Below, piece by piece: positions 9,143-17,939 of a stretch of DNA of 64,000 nucleotides (positions are counted from its first letter, which is position 1; each line of letters starts with the position of its first letter). A model generated the notes under the pieces. That model had not been told where the DNA came from. It did not search any database and was given only the letters and a program-made list of their open reading frames with translations. Source of the stretch: Enterobacter kobei (lineage in GTDB: Bacteria > Pseudomonadota > Gammaproteobacteria > Enterobacterales > Enterobacteriaceae); the NCBI RefSeq assembly GCF_018323985.1, contig NZ_AP024590.1:2108001-2172000 (forward strand). The letters run 5' to 3'. The position numbers and the translations under genes were made by a program.

Positions 9143-10090
9143 TTAGTGTTCGAACATAGCAGAGATAGATTCTTCGTTGCTGATACGACGAATCGCTTCG
9201 GCCAGCATACCTGACAGGGTCAGAGTACGGACGTTCGGCAGAGATTTAATTTCGTCAGTCAGCGGAATGGTGTCACATACCACCACTTCGTCGATGACGG
9301 AATGACGCAGGTTGTTCGCCGCATTGCCGGAGAAGATCGGGTGAGTCGCATAAGCAAATACGCGTTTCGCACCACGTTCTTTCAGGGCTTCAGCCGCTTT
9401 ACACAGCGTACCACCGGTATCGATCATGTCGTCAACCAGCACACAGTCACGACCCGCCACGTCACCAATAATATGCATGACCTGGGAGACGTTGGCACGC
9501 GGACGACGTTTGTCGATGATTGCCATGTCGGTATCGTTGAGCAGTTTGGCGATGGCGCGAGCACGCACCACGCCGCCGATGTCCGGGGAAACCACGATCG
9601 GGTTATCCAGATTCAGCTGCAGCATGTCTTCGAGCAGAATAGGGCTACCAAACACGTTATCAACCGGCACATCAAAGAAGCCCTGGATCTGTTCAGCATG
9701 CAGGTCAACGGTCAGTACACGGTCAACGCCAACGCTTGACAGAAAATCGGCGACAACTTTTGCGGTAATGGGCACACGCGCAGAACGCACGCGGCGATCC
9801 TGACGGGCATAACCAAAGTAAGGGATAACGGCGGTGATACGACCTGCAGAAGCACGACGCAGCGCATCAACCATAACAACCAACTCCATCAGGTTGTCAT
9901 TGGTGGGAGCACAAGTGGACTGGATGATGAAAATATCACCACCGCGTACATTTTCATTAATTTGTACGCTGACTTCGCCGTCGCTAAAGCGACCTACAGC
10001 GGCGTCGCCGAGGGAAGTGTACAGGCGGTTGGCAATACGTTGTGCTAGTTCCGGGGTGGCGTTACCAGCAAAAAGCTTCATATCAGGCAC
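9143..10090 (-). CDS. prs: ribose-phosphate pyrophosphokinase
   Basis: Makes PRPP from ribose 5-phosphate and ATP for purine, pyrimidine, His, Trp and NAD synthesis. The GTG at 10090 is chosen as start: it gives 315 residues beginning MPDMKLFAGN, as in E. coli, and sits 8 bases after a GAGG ribosome binding site. An ATG 18 bases further upstream lacks one. Visible motifs are the flexible catalytic loop (YARQDRRVRSARVPITAK), the Mg/ATP His-rich segment (DLHAEQIQGFF) and the PRPP loop (VLVDDMIDTGGTL). Sequence is almost invariant relative to E. coli. Confidence 0.98.
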   Translation of the reverse strand: MPDMKLFAGNATPELAQRIANRLYTSLGDAAVGRFSDGEVSVQINENVRGGDIFIIQSTCAPTNDNLMELVVMVDALRRASAGRITAVIPYFGYARQDRRVRSARVPITAKVVADFLSSVGVDRVLTVDLHAEQIQGFFDVPVDNVFGSPILLEDMLQLNLDNPIVVSPDIGGVVRARAIAKLLNDTDMAIIDKRRPRANVSQVMHIIGDVAGRDCVLVDDMIDTGGTLCKAAEALKERGAKRVFAYATHPIFSGNAANNLRHSVIDEVVVCDTIPLTDEIKSLPNVRTLTLSGMLAEAIRRISNEESISAMFEH

Positions 10091-10214
10091 GAGAAGAACC
10101 TCAGGCATGCGTCCAGTGGTGGATAGCGTCGCCGAAAACTGTGCGGGCCAGGCATAACGCTATCCAGCGGTGTATTAAAGAGCGCGATGCAACGTCTGGA
10201 ACAGGGTGACGTTG

Positions 10215-11084
10215 TCACCGGAGCTCTGGTTGCCCAAACATAGCCTGGTGTAGTGGAGAAAGGTTTACACCTTTCGCGACAAAACCATGTAGCCAGTCCG
10301 GGGCTTGCTCCAGCACCTGACGTGCAGAGGACTCGGTGTCAAATTCAGCAAAGACACAAGCTCCTGTGCCAGTCAGGCGCGACGGCGCGTATTCTAACAG
10401 CCAGGAAAGCGCGGCATCAACCTCGCGAAAACGTTTTCTTGCGATAACCTCGCAATCGTTGCTGAATTCACAATTTAGCAACGTATTAATTGACCTTTTC
10501 GGCGTGTCTCTTGGCAAATCAGGATCTTTGAAAATGACCGGTGTCGGGATGCTTACGCCTGGGTGCATCACCAGATACCATTTTTCCGGCGGATCGACCG
10601 GCGTCAGTTGCTCGCCCACTCCTTCCGCGAATGCCGCGTGGCCGCGTACAAACACTGGCACATCCGCGCCAAGTTGCAGGCCCAGCTCTGCCAGTTCATC
10701 TACCGATAAGCCACAGCCCCAGAGGTGGTTCAGCGCCACCAGCACGGTGGCGGCATTAGAGGAGCCGCCGCCCAGCCCGCCGCCCATCGGCAGCCGCTTT
10801 TCAACACGGATATCAGCGCCGCTGCCGACAGGTAAACAGTCACGCTGGCGCGCAGCATCCATCAATAAACGCGCGGCCCGCACAATCAGGTTTTCTTCAT
10901 CCGCAACGCCAGCTACCGGCGTCAGCAGGCGAATAGCGCCGTCGTGACGCGGCACGATGCCGATGGTGTCACCGTAATCCAGAAACTGAAACAGCGTCTG
11001 AAGCTCGTGATAGCCGTCGCTGCGCTGGCCGGTGATGTATAAAAACAGATTGAGCTTTGCCGGAGAGGGCCACTGGGTCATCAT
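10215..11084 (-). CDS. ispE: 4-diphosphocytidyl-2-C-methyl-D-erythritol kinase
   Basis: GHMP kinase that phosphorylates the 2-hydroxyl of CDP-methylerythritol in the MEP isoprenoid pathway. 289 residues. The N-terminal PSPAKLNLFLYI block carries the catalytic Lys, and the ATP loop is PMGGGLGGGSSNA. Its ATG overlaps the TGA of lolB (ATGA at 11081–11084), so it is translationally coupled to lolB. This is the conserved lolB-ispE-prs arrangement. Confidence 0.98.
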   Translation of the reverse strand: MMTQWPSPAKLNLFLYITGQRSDGYHELQTLFQFLDYGDTIGIVPRHDGAIRLLTPVAGVADEENLIVRAARLLMDAARQRDCLPVGSGADIRVEKRLPMGGGLGGGSSNAATVLVALNHLWGCGLSVDELAELGLQLGADVPVFVRGHAAFAEGVGEQLTPVDPPEKWYLVMHPGVSIPTPVIFKDPDLPRDTPKRSINTLLNCEFSNDCEVIARKRFREVDAALSWLLEYAPSRLTGTGACVFAEFDTESSARQVLEQAPDWLHGFVAKGVNLSPLHQAMFGQPELR

Positions 11085-11704
11085 TTCACAATCCAGTTAT
11101 CCATTTTCAGCTTAATGCGCTGGTCATCCTGGGTCAGCTCCATGCTGGCGGGCATACTCGGTTTGGTCTTCTCATCGTAATCGCCATATACCACTTTCCA
11201 GGTTTTACCGCCCTCGGCATAGTTCAGCTCGCTAAGACGATACTGGCTGTCGAGTTTGTAGTCGGTGGCATCGCCCGGCAGACCGAGGATCCACTGGCGC
11301 AGGCTGTTGAGCGGGATAGGCATACCGGTCAGCTTGCTGATGGTTTCTTCAGCATCGGTGGCGGTATAGCGTTGACCTTTATTATCCACAATCTGCACGT
11401 TACCCGGACGGGCGGTCAGTTCAAGCTCAGTGCTGCCCAGCGGGTTGGTCAGCAGCAGGCGGTAGTTATCCTGACCGGTTTGCTGCCAGAAATAGCGGGC
11501 ATACACTTTTTGCTGCGGCGAAATATAGGCAAACGCACCGCGGGTCTGATACTGGTTCAGATTACGCACGTCCTGCTGATGCTGTCGCCACTGCGGGGAG
11601 TCAGGGCTTTTACCCGGTCCTTTTGGCGCGGTGAGCGTACAGGCGGTCAGCACAAGGCTGGCGAGCGGCAGAAGGCGGAGCAGGCGGGTATTGGCTGACA
11701 TCAT
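11081..11704 (-). CDS. lolB: outer-membrane lipoprotein receptor LolB
   Basis: Accepts lipoproteins from periplasmic LolA and inserts them into the outer membrane. 207 residues with an N-terminal lipoprotein signal (basic start, hydrophobic core, lipobox LTAC, Cys22). A body rich in beta strands follows (QWRQHQQDVRNLNQYQTRGA … YYRLL region). It is divergent from hemA, with a shared 200-bp promoter region. Confidence 0.97.
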   Translation of the reverse strand: MMSANTRLLRLLPLASLVLTACTLTAPKGPGKSPDSPQWRQHQQDVRNLNQYQTRGAFAYISPQQKVYARYFWQQTGQDNYRLLLTNPLGSTELELTARPGNVQIVDNKGQRYTATDAEETISKLTGMPIPLNSLRQWILGLPGDATDYKLDSQYRLSELNYAEGGKTWKVVYGDYDEKTKPSMPASMELTQDDQRIKLKMDNWIVK

Positions 11705-11904
11705 AATGAGGAAAAATCCTTGTAATACGTTGCAGTTATATCGTTAATGCTAGCGCTGCGGCGGCACAGCGTCTACGTTCAACTTGTCTTAAATCATTAT
11801 ATTATCGATTACTCCAAAAGGGGGCGCTCTCTTTTATTGACCTCACGCATCCTGTATGATGCGCACAGACTAACCTTATCAACACTGGTACTACTCCTGC
11901 TGAC

Positions 11905-13161
11905 ATGACCCTTTTAGCGCTCGGCATCAACCACAAAACTGCGCCTGTTGCGTTGCGAGAACGTGTTTCGTTTTCGCCGGATACGCTCGACGAGGCGCTG
12001 GAAAGCCTGCTGGCACAGCCAATGGTGCAGGGCGGGGTGGTGCTGTCGACGTGCAACCGCACCGAGCTTTACCTCAGCGTGGAAGAGCGTGACGATTTGC
12101 AGGAAGCGTTGATTCGCTGGCTGTGCGATTACCATCATCTGAATGAAGAAGAGCTGCGTAAAAGCCTCTACTGGCACCAGGATAACGATGCCGTCAGCCA
12201 TCTGATGCGCGTTGCCAGCGGGCTGGATTCGCTGGTGCTGGGCGAGCCGCAGATCCTGGGACAGGTGAAAAAAGCGTTCGCCGATTCCAGCCGTGGACAT
12301 CTGAATGCCACTGAACTGGAGCGTATGTTCCAGAAATCTTTCTCCGTTGCCAAGCGCGTGCGCACGGAAACGGATATCGGCGCCAGCGCCGTCTCTGTCG
12401 CCTTCGCCGCCTGTACGCTGGCGCGTCAAATCTTCGAATCCTTATCCACCGTCACGGTGATGCTGGTGGGCGCGGGTGAAACCATCGAACTGGTGGCGCG
12501 TCATCTGCGCGAGCATAAGGTCAAGAGCATGATCATCGCCAACCGTACCCGCGAACGTGCGCAGGTGCTGGCGGATGAGGTGGGAGCCGAGGTGATTTCG
12601 CTCAGCGACATCGACGAACGCCTGAAAGACGCCGACATTATTATCAGCTCTACGGCCAGTCCGCTGCCCATCATCGGCAAAGGCATGGTGGAGCGCGCCC
12701 TGAAAGCCCGTCGTAATCAGCCGATGCTGTTGGTGGATATTGCCGTGCCGCGCGATGTCGAGCCGGACGTCAGCAAGCTGGCGAACGCCTATCTGTACAG
12801 CGTTGACGATTTACAAAGCATTATTTCCCACAACCTGGCGCAGCGTAAAGCCGCCGCCGTGGAAGCGGAAACTATTGTTGAGCAAGAAACCAGCGAATTT
12901 ATGGCCTGGCTGCGTGCGCAAAGCGCCAGCGAGACCATTCGCGAATACCGCAGCCAGGCAGAACAGGTGCGGGATGAACTGACAGCCAAAGCCCTCGCGG
13001 CCCTCGAAAAGGGCGGTGATGCGCAAGCCATCATGCAGGATCTGGCGTGGAAACTGACCAACAAGCTGATCCACGCCCCAACCAAATCTCTTCAGCAGGC
13101 CGCCCGTAACGGGGATGACGAACGCCTGCATATTCTGCGCAACAGCCTCGGGCTGGAGTAG
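11905..13161 (+). CDS. hemA: glutamyl-tRNA reductase
   Basis: NADPH-dependent first step of C5-pathway haem synthesis, giving glutamate-1-semialdehyde from Glu-tRNA. 418 residues. Catalytic Cys50 sits in STCNRTELY. The N-terminal MTLLALGINHKTAPV segment, which mediates haem-regulated proteolysis in enterics, is intact. A Rossmann motif (VMLVGAGETIEL) begins near residue 185, and a C-terminal helical dimerisation domain follows. It heads the hemA-prfA-prmC operon. Confidence 0.98.
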   Translation: MTLLALGINHKTAPVALRERVSFSPDTLDEALESLLAQPMVQGGVVLSTCNRTELYLSVEERDDLQEALIRWLCDYHHLNEEELRKSLYWHQDNDAVSHLMRVASGLDSLVLGEPQILGQVKKAFADSSRGHLNATELERMFQKSFSVAKRVRTETDIGASAVSVAFAACTLARQIFESLSTVTVMLVGAGETIELVARHLREHKVKSMIIANRTRERAQVLADEVGAEVISLSDIDERLKDADIIISSTASPLPIIGKGMVERALKARRNQPMLLVDIAVPRDVEPDVSKLANAYLYSVDDLQSIISHNLAQRKAAAVEAETIVEQETSEFMAWLRAQSASETIREYRSQAEQVRDELTAKALAALEKGGDAQAIMQDLAWKLTNKLIHAPTKSLQQAARNGDDERLHILRNSLGLE

Positions 13162-13202
13162 CACAACAACCTCTAATAACAGAACAGGGTGCATTTACGC
13201 CT

Positions 13203-14285
13203 ATGAAGCCTTCTATCGTTGCCAAACTGGAAGCCCTGCACGAGCGTCATGAAGAAGTTCAGGCGCTGCTGGGTGACGCGTCGACCATCGCCGACCAGGA
13301 GCGTTTTCGTGCCTTATCGCGCGAATACGCCCAACTGAGCGATGTCTCACGCTGCTTTACTGACTGGCGACAGGTTCAGGAAGACATGGAAACCGCGCAG
13401 ATGATGCTCGAGGATCCGGAAATGCGGGACATGGCGCAGGAAGAACTGCGCGAGCTGAAAGAGAAAACCGAACAGCTTGAACAGCACCTGCAGGTGCTGT
13501 TGCTGCCGACCGATCCGGATGATGAACGTAACGCGTATCTTGAAGTCCGTGCTGGTACCGGCGGGGACGAAGCCGCGCTGTTTGCCGGCGATCTGTTCCG
13601 CATGTACAGCCGTTACGCGGAATCCCGCCGCTGGCGCGTGGAAATCATGAGCGCTAACGAAGGCGAACATGGCGGTTATAAAGAAATCATCGCCAAAGTC
13701 AGCGGTGAAGGCGTCTATGGTCGGCTTAAATTCGAATCAGGTGGTCATCGCGTACAGCGTGTACCTGCAACCGAATCTCAGGGGCGCATTCATACTTCAG
13801 CCTGCACCGTGGCGCTGATGCCGGAGCTGCCGGAAGCAGAACTGCCGGACATCAACCCGGCAGATTTGCGTATCGACACCTTCCGCTCATCCGGCGCAGG
13901 CGGTCAGCACGTTAACACCACCGATTCGGCGATCCGTATCACCCACATTCCGACCGGGATCGTGGTGGAGTGTCAGGACGAACGTTCCCAGCACAAAAAC
14001 AAAGCCAAAGCGCTGTCGGTGCTGGGATCGCGTATTCGCGCCGCCGAAATTGCCAAACGCCAGCAGGCGGAAGCCTCCACCCGTCGTAACCTGCTGGGCA
14101 GCGGCGATCGTAGTGACCGCAACCGCACCTATAACTTCCCGCAGGGCCGCGTCACCGACCATCGCATTAACCTGACGTTGTACCGTCTGGATGAAGTGAT
14201 GGAAGGGAAACTGGATATGCTGATTGACCCCATCGTCCACGAATACCAGGCCGATCAGCTCGCCGCCCTTTCCGGGCAGGACTGA
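13203..14285 (+). CDS. prfA: peptide chain release factor 1
   Basis: Terminates translation at UAA and UAG. 360 residues. The codon-recognition motif appears as RVPATESQGRIHTS (P-A-T instead of the E. coli P-V-T type spacing), and the GGQ catalytic loop (SSGAGGQHVNTTDSA) is near residues 233–235. It is co-transcribed with hemA 41 bp upstream and overlaps prmC by one base. The product of prmC methylates the Gln of GGQ. Confidence 0.98.
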   Translation: MKPSIVAKLEALHERHEEVQALLGDASTIADQERFRALSREYAQLSDVSRCFTDWRQVQEDMETAQMMLEDPEMRDMAQEELRELKEKTEQLEQHLQVLLLPTDPDDERNAYLEVRAGTGGDEAALFAGDLFRMYSRYAESRRWRVEIMSANEGEHGGYKEIIAKVSGEGVYGRLKFESGGHRVQRVPATESQGRIHTSACTVALMPELPEAELPDINPADLRIDTFRSSGAGGQHVNTTDSAIRITHIPTGIVVECQDERSQHKNKAKALSVLGSRIRAAEIAKRQQAEASTRRNLLGSGDRSDRNRTYNFPQGRVTDHRINLTLYRLDEVMEGKLDMLIDPIVHEYQADQLAALSGQD

Positions 14286-15118
14286 TGGATTATCAGTCCT
14301 GGCTTCGCCTGGCCATGGGGCAGCTTGCGGGCAGTGACAGCCCGCGGCGCGATGCCGAGATCCTGCTGGGTTTTGTCACCGGGCGGACACGTACCTTCAT
14401 TCTTGCCTTTGACGAGACGTTGCTGACGGACGCGGAACAGGCGCAGCTTACTACGTTGCTGGCACGCCGTGCCGAAGGCGAGCCGGTAGCACATCTGGTG
14501 GGCGTGCGGGAGTTCTGGTCATTGCCGCTTTTCGTTTCGCCCGCCACGCTGATACCGCGCCCGGACACCGAATGTCTGGTGGAACAGGCGCTTGCCCGTC
14601 TTCCTGACTCACCCTGTCGTATTCTGGATCTCGGTACCGGTACCGGCGCGATTGCGCTGGCGCTGGCCAGTGAGCGCCCGGACTGCGACATCATCGCTGT
14701 TGACAGGATGCCTGAGGCGGTGGAACTTGCCCGCCGCAACGCGGAGCATCTGCAAATCCGTAACGTCACCGTGCAGCAAAGCCACTGGTTTAGCGCGCTG
14801 GACGGCGAGCGGTTTACAATGATCGTCAGCAATCCGCCTTACATTGATGAGCAGGACCCGCACCTGTCGCAGGGGGACGTGCGCTTTGAGCCGCGCACTG
14901 CGCTGGTAGCAGGCGATCAGGGCATGGCCGATCTGGCGTGGATTATTCATCATGCCCGGCAATTCCTGCTGCCCGGTGGCACGCTGATACTGGAGCATGG
15001 CTGGCAGCAGGGTGCCGCAGTGCGCGCCTGTTTTGCCGCTGAGCAGTACGTGCAGATCGAAACCTGCCGCGATTATGGCGATAACGAACGCCTGACGCTG
15101 GGCCGTTTGCCGTTATAA
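14285..15118 (+). CDS. prmC: release factor glutamine N5-methyltransferase
   Basis: SAM-dependent enzyme that methylates the GGQ glutamine of RF1 and RF2. 277 residues. N-terminal five-helix substrate-binding domain, SAM loop LDLGTGTGAIALALA near residue 115, and the NPPY motif (SNPPYIDEQDPHL) near 183. The prfA stop TGA shares its last base with the prmC ATG, so translation is coupled. The gene ends just before the sirB2 remnant. Confidence 0.98.
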   Translation: MDYQSWLRLAMGQLAGSDSPRRDAEILLGFVTGRTRTFILAFDETLLTDAEQAQLTTLLARRAEGEPVAHLVGVREFWSLPLFVSPATLIPRPDTECLVEQALARLPDSPCRILDLGTGTGAIALALASERPDCDIIAVDRMPEAVELARRNAEHLQIRNVTVQQSHWFSALDGERFTMIVSNPPYIDEQDPHLSQGDVRFEPRTALVAGDQGMADLAWIIHHARQFLLPGGTLILEHGWQQGAAVRACFAAEQYVQIETCRDYGDNERLTLGRLPL

Positions 15119-15125
15119 AGGAAGG

Positions 15126-15301
15126 TGTATGGCTGACGGAGAGGTCATTTGGCGTTATCATCACTGCGTTTTGGGTTTTCTTGCGCCGGTCATTATTGCC
15201 CGCGCAGCCAGCAGGCCGGGTTTATCCCCTTACTGCTGGAGCTGGTGGTGCTGTACATCATCATTAAACTCGCCACCACAAAAATACCGTTACTGGGGTA
15301 A
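15126..15301 (+). pseudogene. sirB2: remnant of sirB2 (ychQ)
   Basis: In E. coli a membrane protein of about 130 residues lies here between prmC and sirB1. Only about 176 bp remain. Reading from 15130 gives WLTERSFGVII, which resembles the mid-protein WLTEK-LFGVII segment as I recall it. After a frame change the third frame ends PRSQQAGFIPLLLELVVLY, then IIIKLATTKIPLLG and a TAA at 15299–15301, the conserved SirB2 C-terminus. The first ~80 codons are gone and about two single-base losses separate the two parts. A Shine-Dalgarno-like AGGAAGG survives at 15119–15125. The assignment rests on remembered homologue sequence. Confidence 0.75.
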
Positions 15302-16114
15302 ATGATGAAGTCGTTGGCAGATTTCGAATTTAATAAAGCACCGTTATGTGACGGGATGATCCTCGTATCAGAGTTGATCCGTGATGATTTCCCCTCACAG
15401 TATGTCTACGATGAACTGGAAGGGCTGGTCAGTCTGGCCCGGGAAGAGATTAGCGAGGCGAAGCCTCAGGACTGGCAACTGGAGAAACTCCTCGAGCTGT
15501 TTTACGGTGAGTGGGGCTTCCAGGACACGCGCGGCGTTTACCGCTTGTCCGACGCACTGTGGCTGGATCACGTGCTGAAAAATCGCCAGGGCAGCGCCGT
15601 TTCTCTGGGCGCCATTCTGCTGTGGGTAGCCGGCAGGCTCGATATTCCGCTGATGCCGGTGATTTTCCCGACGCAGCTCATTTTACGCGCCGAATGGATG
15701 GACAGCGAAATGTGGCTGATCAATCCGTTCAACGGCGACACGCTGGACGAGCACACCCTCGAAGTGTGGCTGAAGGGCAATATCAGTCCGATTGCGGAAC
15801 TGTTCAATGAAGATCTGGATGAAGCCGACAATGCCGAGGTGATCCGCAAGCTGCTGGATACGCTGAAATCGGCGCTGATGGAAGAGCAGCAGATGGAGCT
15901 GGCCCTGCGCGCCAGCGAAGCGCTGTTGCAGTTCAATCCGGAAGATCCGTATGAAATTCGTGACCGCGGGCTGATTTATGCCCAGCTCGACTGCGACCAT
16001 GTCGCGCTCAATGATTTAAGTTATTTTGTAGAACAATGTCCGGAAGATCCGATCAGCGAAATGATCCGCGCGCAGATTAACAACATCGCGCACAAGCAGA
16101 TCACGCTGCACTGA
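15302..16114 (+). CDS. sirB1: SirB1 (YchA), transglutaminase-like/TPR protein
   Basis: 270 residues, closely matching E. coli YchA. The N-terminal half carries a transglutaminase-like region (GVYRLSDALWLDHVLKNRQG, LINPFNGDTLDEHTLEVWL), and the C-terminal half has TPR-like helices (FNPEDPYEIRDRGLIYAQLD). The name comes from a Salmonella invasion-regulator screen; the biochemical role is unknown. The ATG follows the sirB2 remnant stop without a gap, so expression probably relies on readthrough from the prmC transcript. Confidence 0.93.
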   Translation: MMKSLADFEFNKAPLCDGMILVSELIRDDFPSQYVYDELEGLVSLAREEISEAKPQDWQLEKLLELFYGEWGFQDTRGVYRLSDALWLDHVLKNRQGSAVSLGAILLWVAGRLDIPLMPVIFPTQLILRAEWMDSEMWLINPFNGDTLDEHTLEVWLKGNISPIAELFNEDLDEADNAEVIRKLLDTLKSALMEEQQMELALRASEALLQFNPEDPYEIRDRGLIYAQLDCDHVALNDLSYFVEQCPEDPISEMIRAQINNIAHKQITLH

Positions 16115-16147
16115 TGACTCCCGATCCAAACCTGATAAGGCGATCCT

Positions 16148-17002
16148 ATGAAACAAAAAGTGGTTAGCATTGGCGATATTAATGTGGCAAACGACCTGCC
16201 GTTCGTGCTGTTTGGCGGTATGAACGTGCTCGAGTCACGCGATCTTGCGATGCGCATTTGTGAACACTACGTCACGGTTACGCAGAAAATGGGTATCCCG
16301 TACGTGTTCAAGGCCTCTTTTGACAAAGCCAACCGCTCGTCGATTCACTCTTACCGTGGCCCAGGCCTCGAAGAAGGGATGAAAATCTTCCAGGAGCTGA
16401 AGCAGACGTTTGGCGTTAAAGTGATCACCGACGTGCACGAAGCCAGCCAGGCGCAGCCGGTATCCGAAGTGGTTGATGTGATCCAGTTGCCGGCCTTCCT
16501 CGCACGTCAGACCGATCTGGTGGAAGCGATGGCGAAAACCGGTGCGGTGATCAACGTGAAGAAACCGCAGTTCGTAAGCCCGGGCCAGATGGGAAATATC
16601 GTGGATAAATTCCGCGAGGGCGGTAACGAGAAGGTGATCCTTTGTGACCGTGGCGCGAACTTTGGCTACGACAACTTAGTGGTGGACATGCTGGGCTTTA
16701 GCGTGATGAAGAAAGTCTCCGGCAACTCTCCGGTTATTTTCGACGTGACCCACGCCCTGCAGTGCCGCGATCCCTTTGGCGCAGCATCAAGCGGTCGTCG
16801 CGGTCAGGTGACCGAACTGGCGCGCGCCGGTATGGCCACCGGTCTGGCGGGGCTGTTCATCGAAGCGCACCCGGATCCGGATCATGCGAAATGTGACGGC
16901 CCGTCCGCGCTGCCGCTGGCCAAGCTGGAGCAGTTCCTCACCCAGATCAAAGCCATTGACGATCTGGTGAAAAGCTTCCCTGAGCTGGATACTGAGAACT
17001 AA
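16148..17002 (+). CDS. kdsA: 3-deoxy-D-manno-octulosonate 8-phosphate synthase
   Basis: Condenses arabinose 5-phosphate with PEP to Kdo-8-P for lipopolysaccharide inner core. 284 residues. Metal-independent type: the Asn of KPQFVSPGQMGN and KANRSSIHSYRGPG match the E. coli enzyme. Further blocks include ILCDRGANFGYDNLVVDM and FDVTHALQC. It lies 33 bp after sirB1 and ends with a strong terminator. Confidence 0.98.
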   Translation: MKQKVVSIGDINVANDLPFVLFGGMNVLESRDLAMRICEHYVTVTQKMGIPYVFKASFDKANRSSIHSYRGPGLEEGMKIFQELKQTFGVKVITDVHEASQAQPVSEVVDVIQLPAFLARQTDLVEAMAKTGAVINVKKPQFVSPGQMGNIVDKFREGGNEKVILCDRGANFGYDNLVVDMLGFSVMKKVSGNSPVIFDVTHALQCRDPFGAASSGRRGQVTELARAGMATGLAGLFIEAHPDPDHAKCDGPSALPLAKLEQFLTQIKAIDDLVKSFPELDTEN

Positions 17003-17017
17003 AAACCCCTCTTAAAG

Positions 17018-17057
17018 CGCCATGCCGTTCACTTAAAATGAAACGGCATGGCGTTTT
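17018..17057 (+). terminator. kdsA terminator
   Basis: Perfect 12-bp stem CGCCATGCCGTT (17018–17029) / AACGGCATGGCG (17042–17053) followed by TTTT. Confidence 0.9.
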
Positions 17058-17140
17058 CATTTGTTACGCGGCATTTTGCGTAGCGCCTCGCACTCGCTGT
17101 AAATACCCCCGCCAGCACTTGTTTCTGACATTTTTCCTCA

Positions 17141-17174
17141 TTAACCTATTTGCATAATTTGGCATTCAGGTTAA
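17141..17174 (+). promoter_or_regulatory. candidate MqsA operator / mqsRA promoter
   Basis: Inverted half-sites TTAACCT (17141–17147) and AGGTTAA (17168–17174) flank a CATAAT -10-like hexamer (17153–17158). E. coli MqsA binds AACCT-N3-AGGTT palindromes. Here the same half-sites are 20 bases apart, which is unusual. Confidence 0.5.
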
Positions 17175-17179
17175 TAATC

Positions 17180-17482
17180 ATGACCGAAAAAGGAACTGCG
17201 CATACCCGTCTGTCCGTGGTGAAAGCGCTGGTGCGTGCTGGAAAAACCCGTACGACGCTCACCGCGCTTAATGATGCAGCGGCGCTGGGATTCAGTAGCC
17301 TGGATGAGATGCTTGTTGTCATTCTGGCGCTGGGGACAAAGGATTTTTACAAGAGCATGACGGCTTATCACGATCATACGTGCTGGCATGACGTTTACCG
17401 ACCTATTTTTAATGGGCTGCGTATCTACATGAAGTTCATCGTTAAAGATGACGTGCTGATCGTCTCATTTAAGGAGCTATGA
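17180..17482 (+). CDS. mqsR: MqsR toxin (GCU-specific mRNA interferase)
   Basis: 100 residues, close to E. coli MqsR (98). Shared segments: HTRLSVVKALVRAG, DFYKSM, YHDHTCWHDVYRP and the C-terminal DVLIVSFKEL. Residues reported as catalytic in E. coli (Lys56, Tyr81) correspond to Lys58 and Tyr83, but the Gln68 equivalent is His70. The family is RelE/YoeB-like and cleaves mRNA independently of ribosomes. ATG 17180 follows CAGG by 9 bases; earlier in-frame codons lack homology. As in E. coli, the toxin gene precedes the antitoxin and the two overlap. Confidence 0.9.
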   Translation: MTEKGTAHTRLSVVKALVRAGKTRTTLTALNDAAALGFSSLDEMLVVILALGTKDFYKSMTAYHDHTCWHDVYRPIFNGLRIYMKFIVKDDVLIVSFKEL

Positions 17483-17484
17483 CC

Positions 17485-17886
17485 ATGAAATGCCCGGTTT
17501 GCGGAGGCGCAGAATTGCAACATCTGACGCGAGATGTTGACTATGAATACAAGGGTCGTAAAACTCAGGTGTGTGATATCACCGGTGATTTTTGCGGAGC
17601 CTGCGGTGAAATGATTTTAAATGAAGCGGCGAGCGCACGTTATATGGCTGCCGTGAGCGCGTTTAATCGCGCCGTCAATGCAGAAGCGGTCGACCCCCAT
17701 TTTATCGCCAGGGTACGCAAACGTTTTAAACTGGATCAGCGGCAGGCGGCGGAAATCTTTGGCGGCGGAGCTAACGCTTTCAGCCGCTACGAAACGGGCC
17801 GGGTAGCACCACCGAAACCGCTTGTTCTGCTCTTTAAAGCCCTGGACAGACATCCGGAGTTGTTTGACGAGTTAATACAGGCATAG
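17485..17886 (+). CDS. mqsA: MqsA antitoxin and transcriptional autoregulator
   Basis: 133 residues from the ATG at 17485. An in-frame ATG at 17479 overlaps the toxin stop but is only two bases from the AAGGAG ribosome site, so the second ATG, eight bases away, is chosen. The N-terminal zinc domain has Cys3, Cys6, Cys37 and Cys40. The C-terminal helix-turn-helix (KLDQRQAAEIFGGGANAFSRYETG) keeps Asn97 and Arg101, the base-reading residues of E. coli MqsA. It should neutralise MqsR and repress its own promoter. Confidence 0.92.
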   Translation: MKCPVCGGAELQHLTRDVDYEYKGRKTQVCDITGDFCGACGEMILNEAASARYMAAVSAFNRAVNAEAVDPHFIARVRKRFKLDQRQAAEIFGGGANAFSRYETGRVAPPKPLVLLFKALDRHPELFDELIQA

Positions 17887-17900
17887 CGATTCACCATTAA

Positions 17901-17925
17901 GGGAAGCCGCATAACGCGGCCTCCC
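17901..17925. other. hairpin between convergent mqsA and chaA
   Basis: GGGAAGCCGC (17901–17910) pairs with GCGGCCTCCC (17916–17925) around an ATAAC loop, with one A-C mismatch. No T-run follows, so its efficiency as a terminator is uncertain. Confidence 0.4.
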
Positions 17926-17939
17926 GTGAGGCAATGCCG

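Noticed and set aside
17150..17179. longer mqsR start at 17150
   Set aside because: The extra residues have no counterpart in MqsR and would overlap the promoter and operator; ATG 17180 has the better ribosome site.
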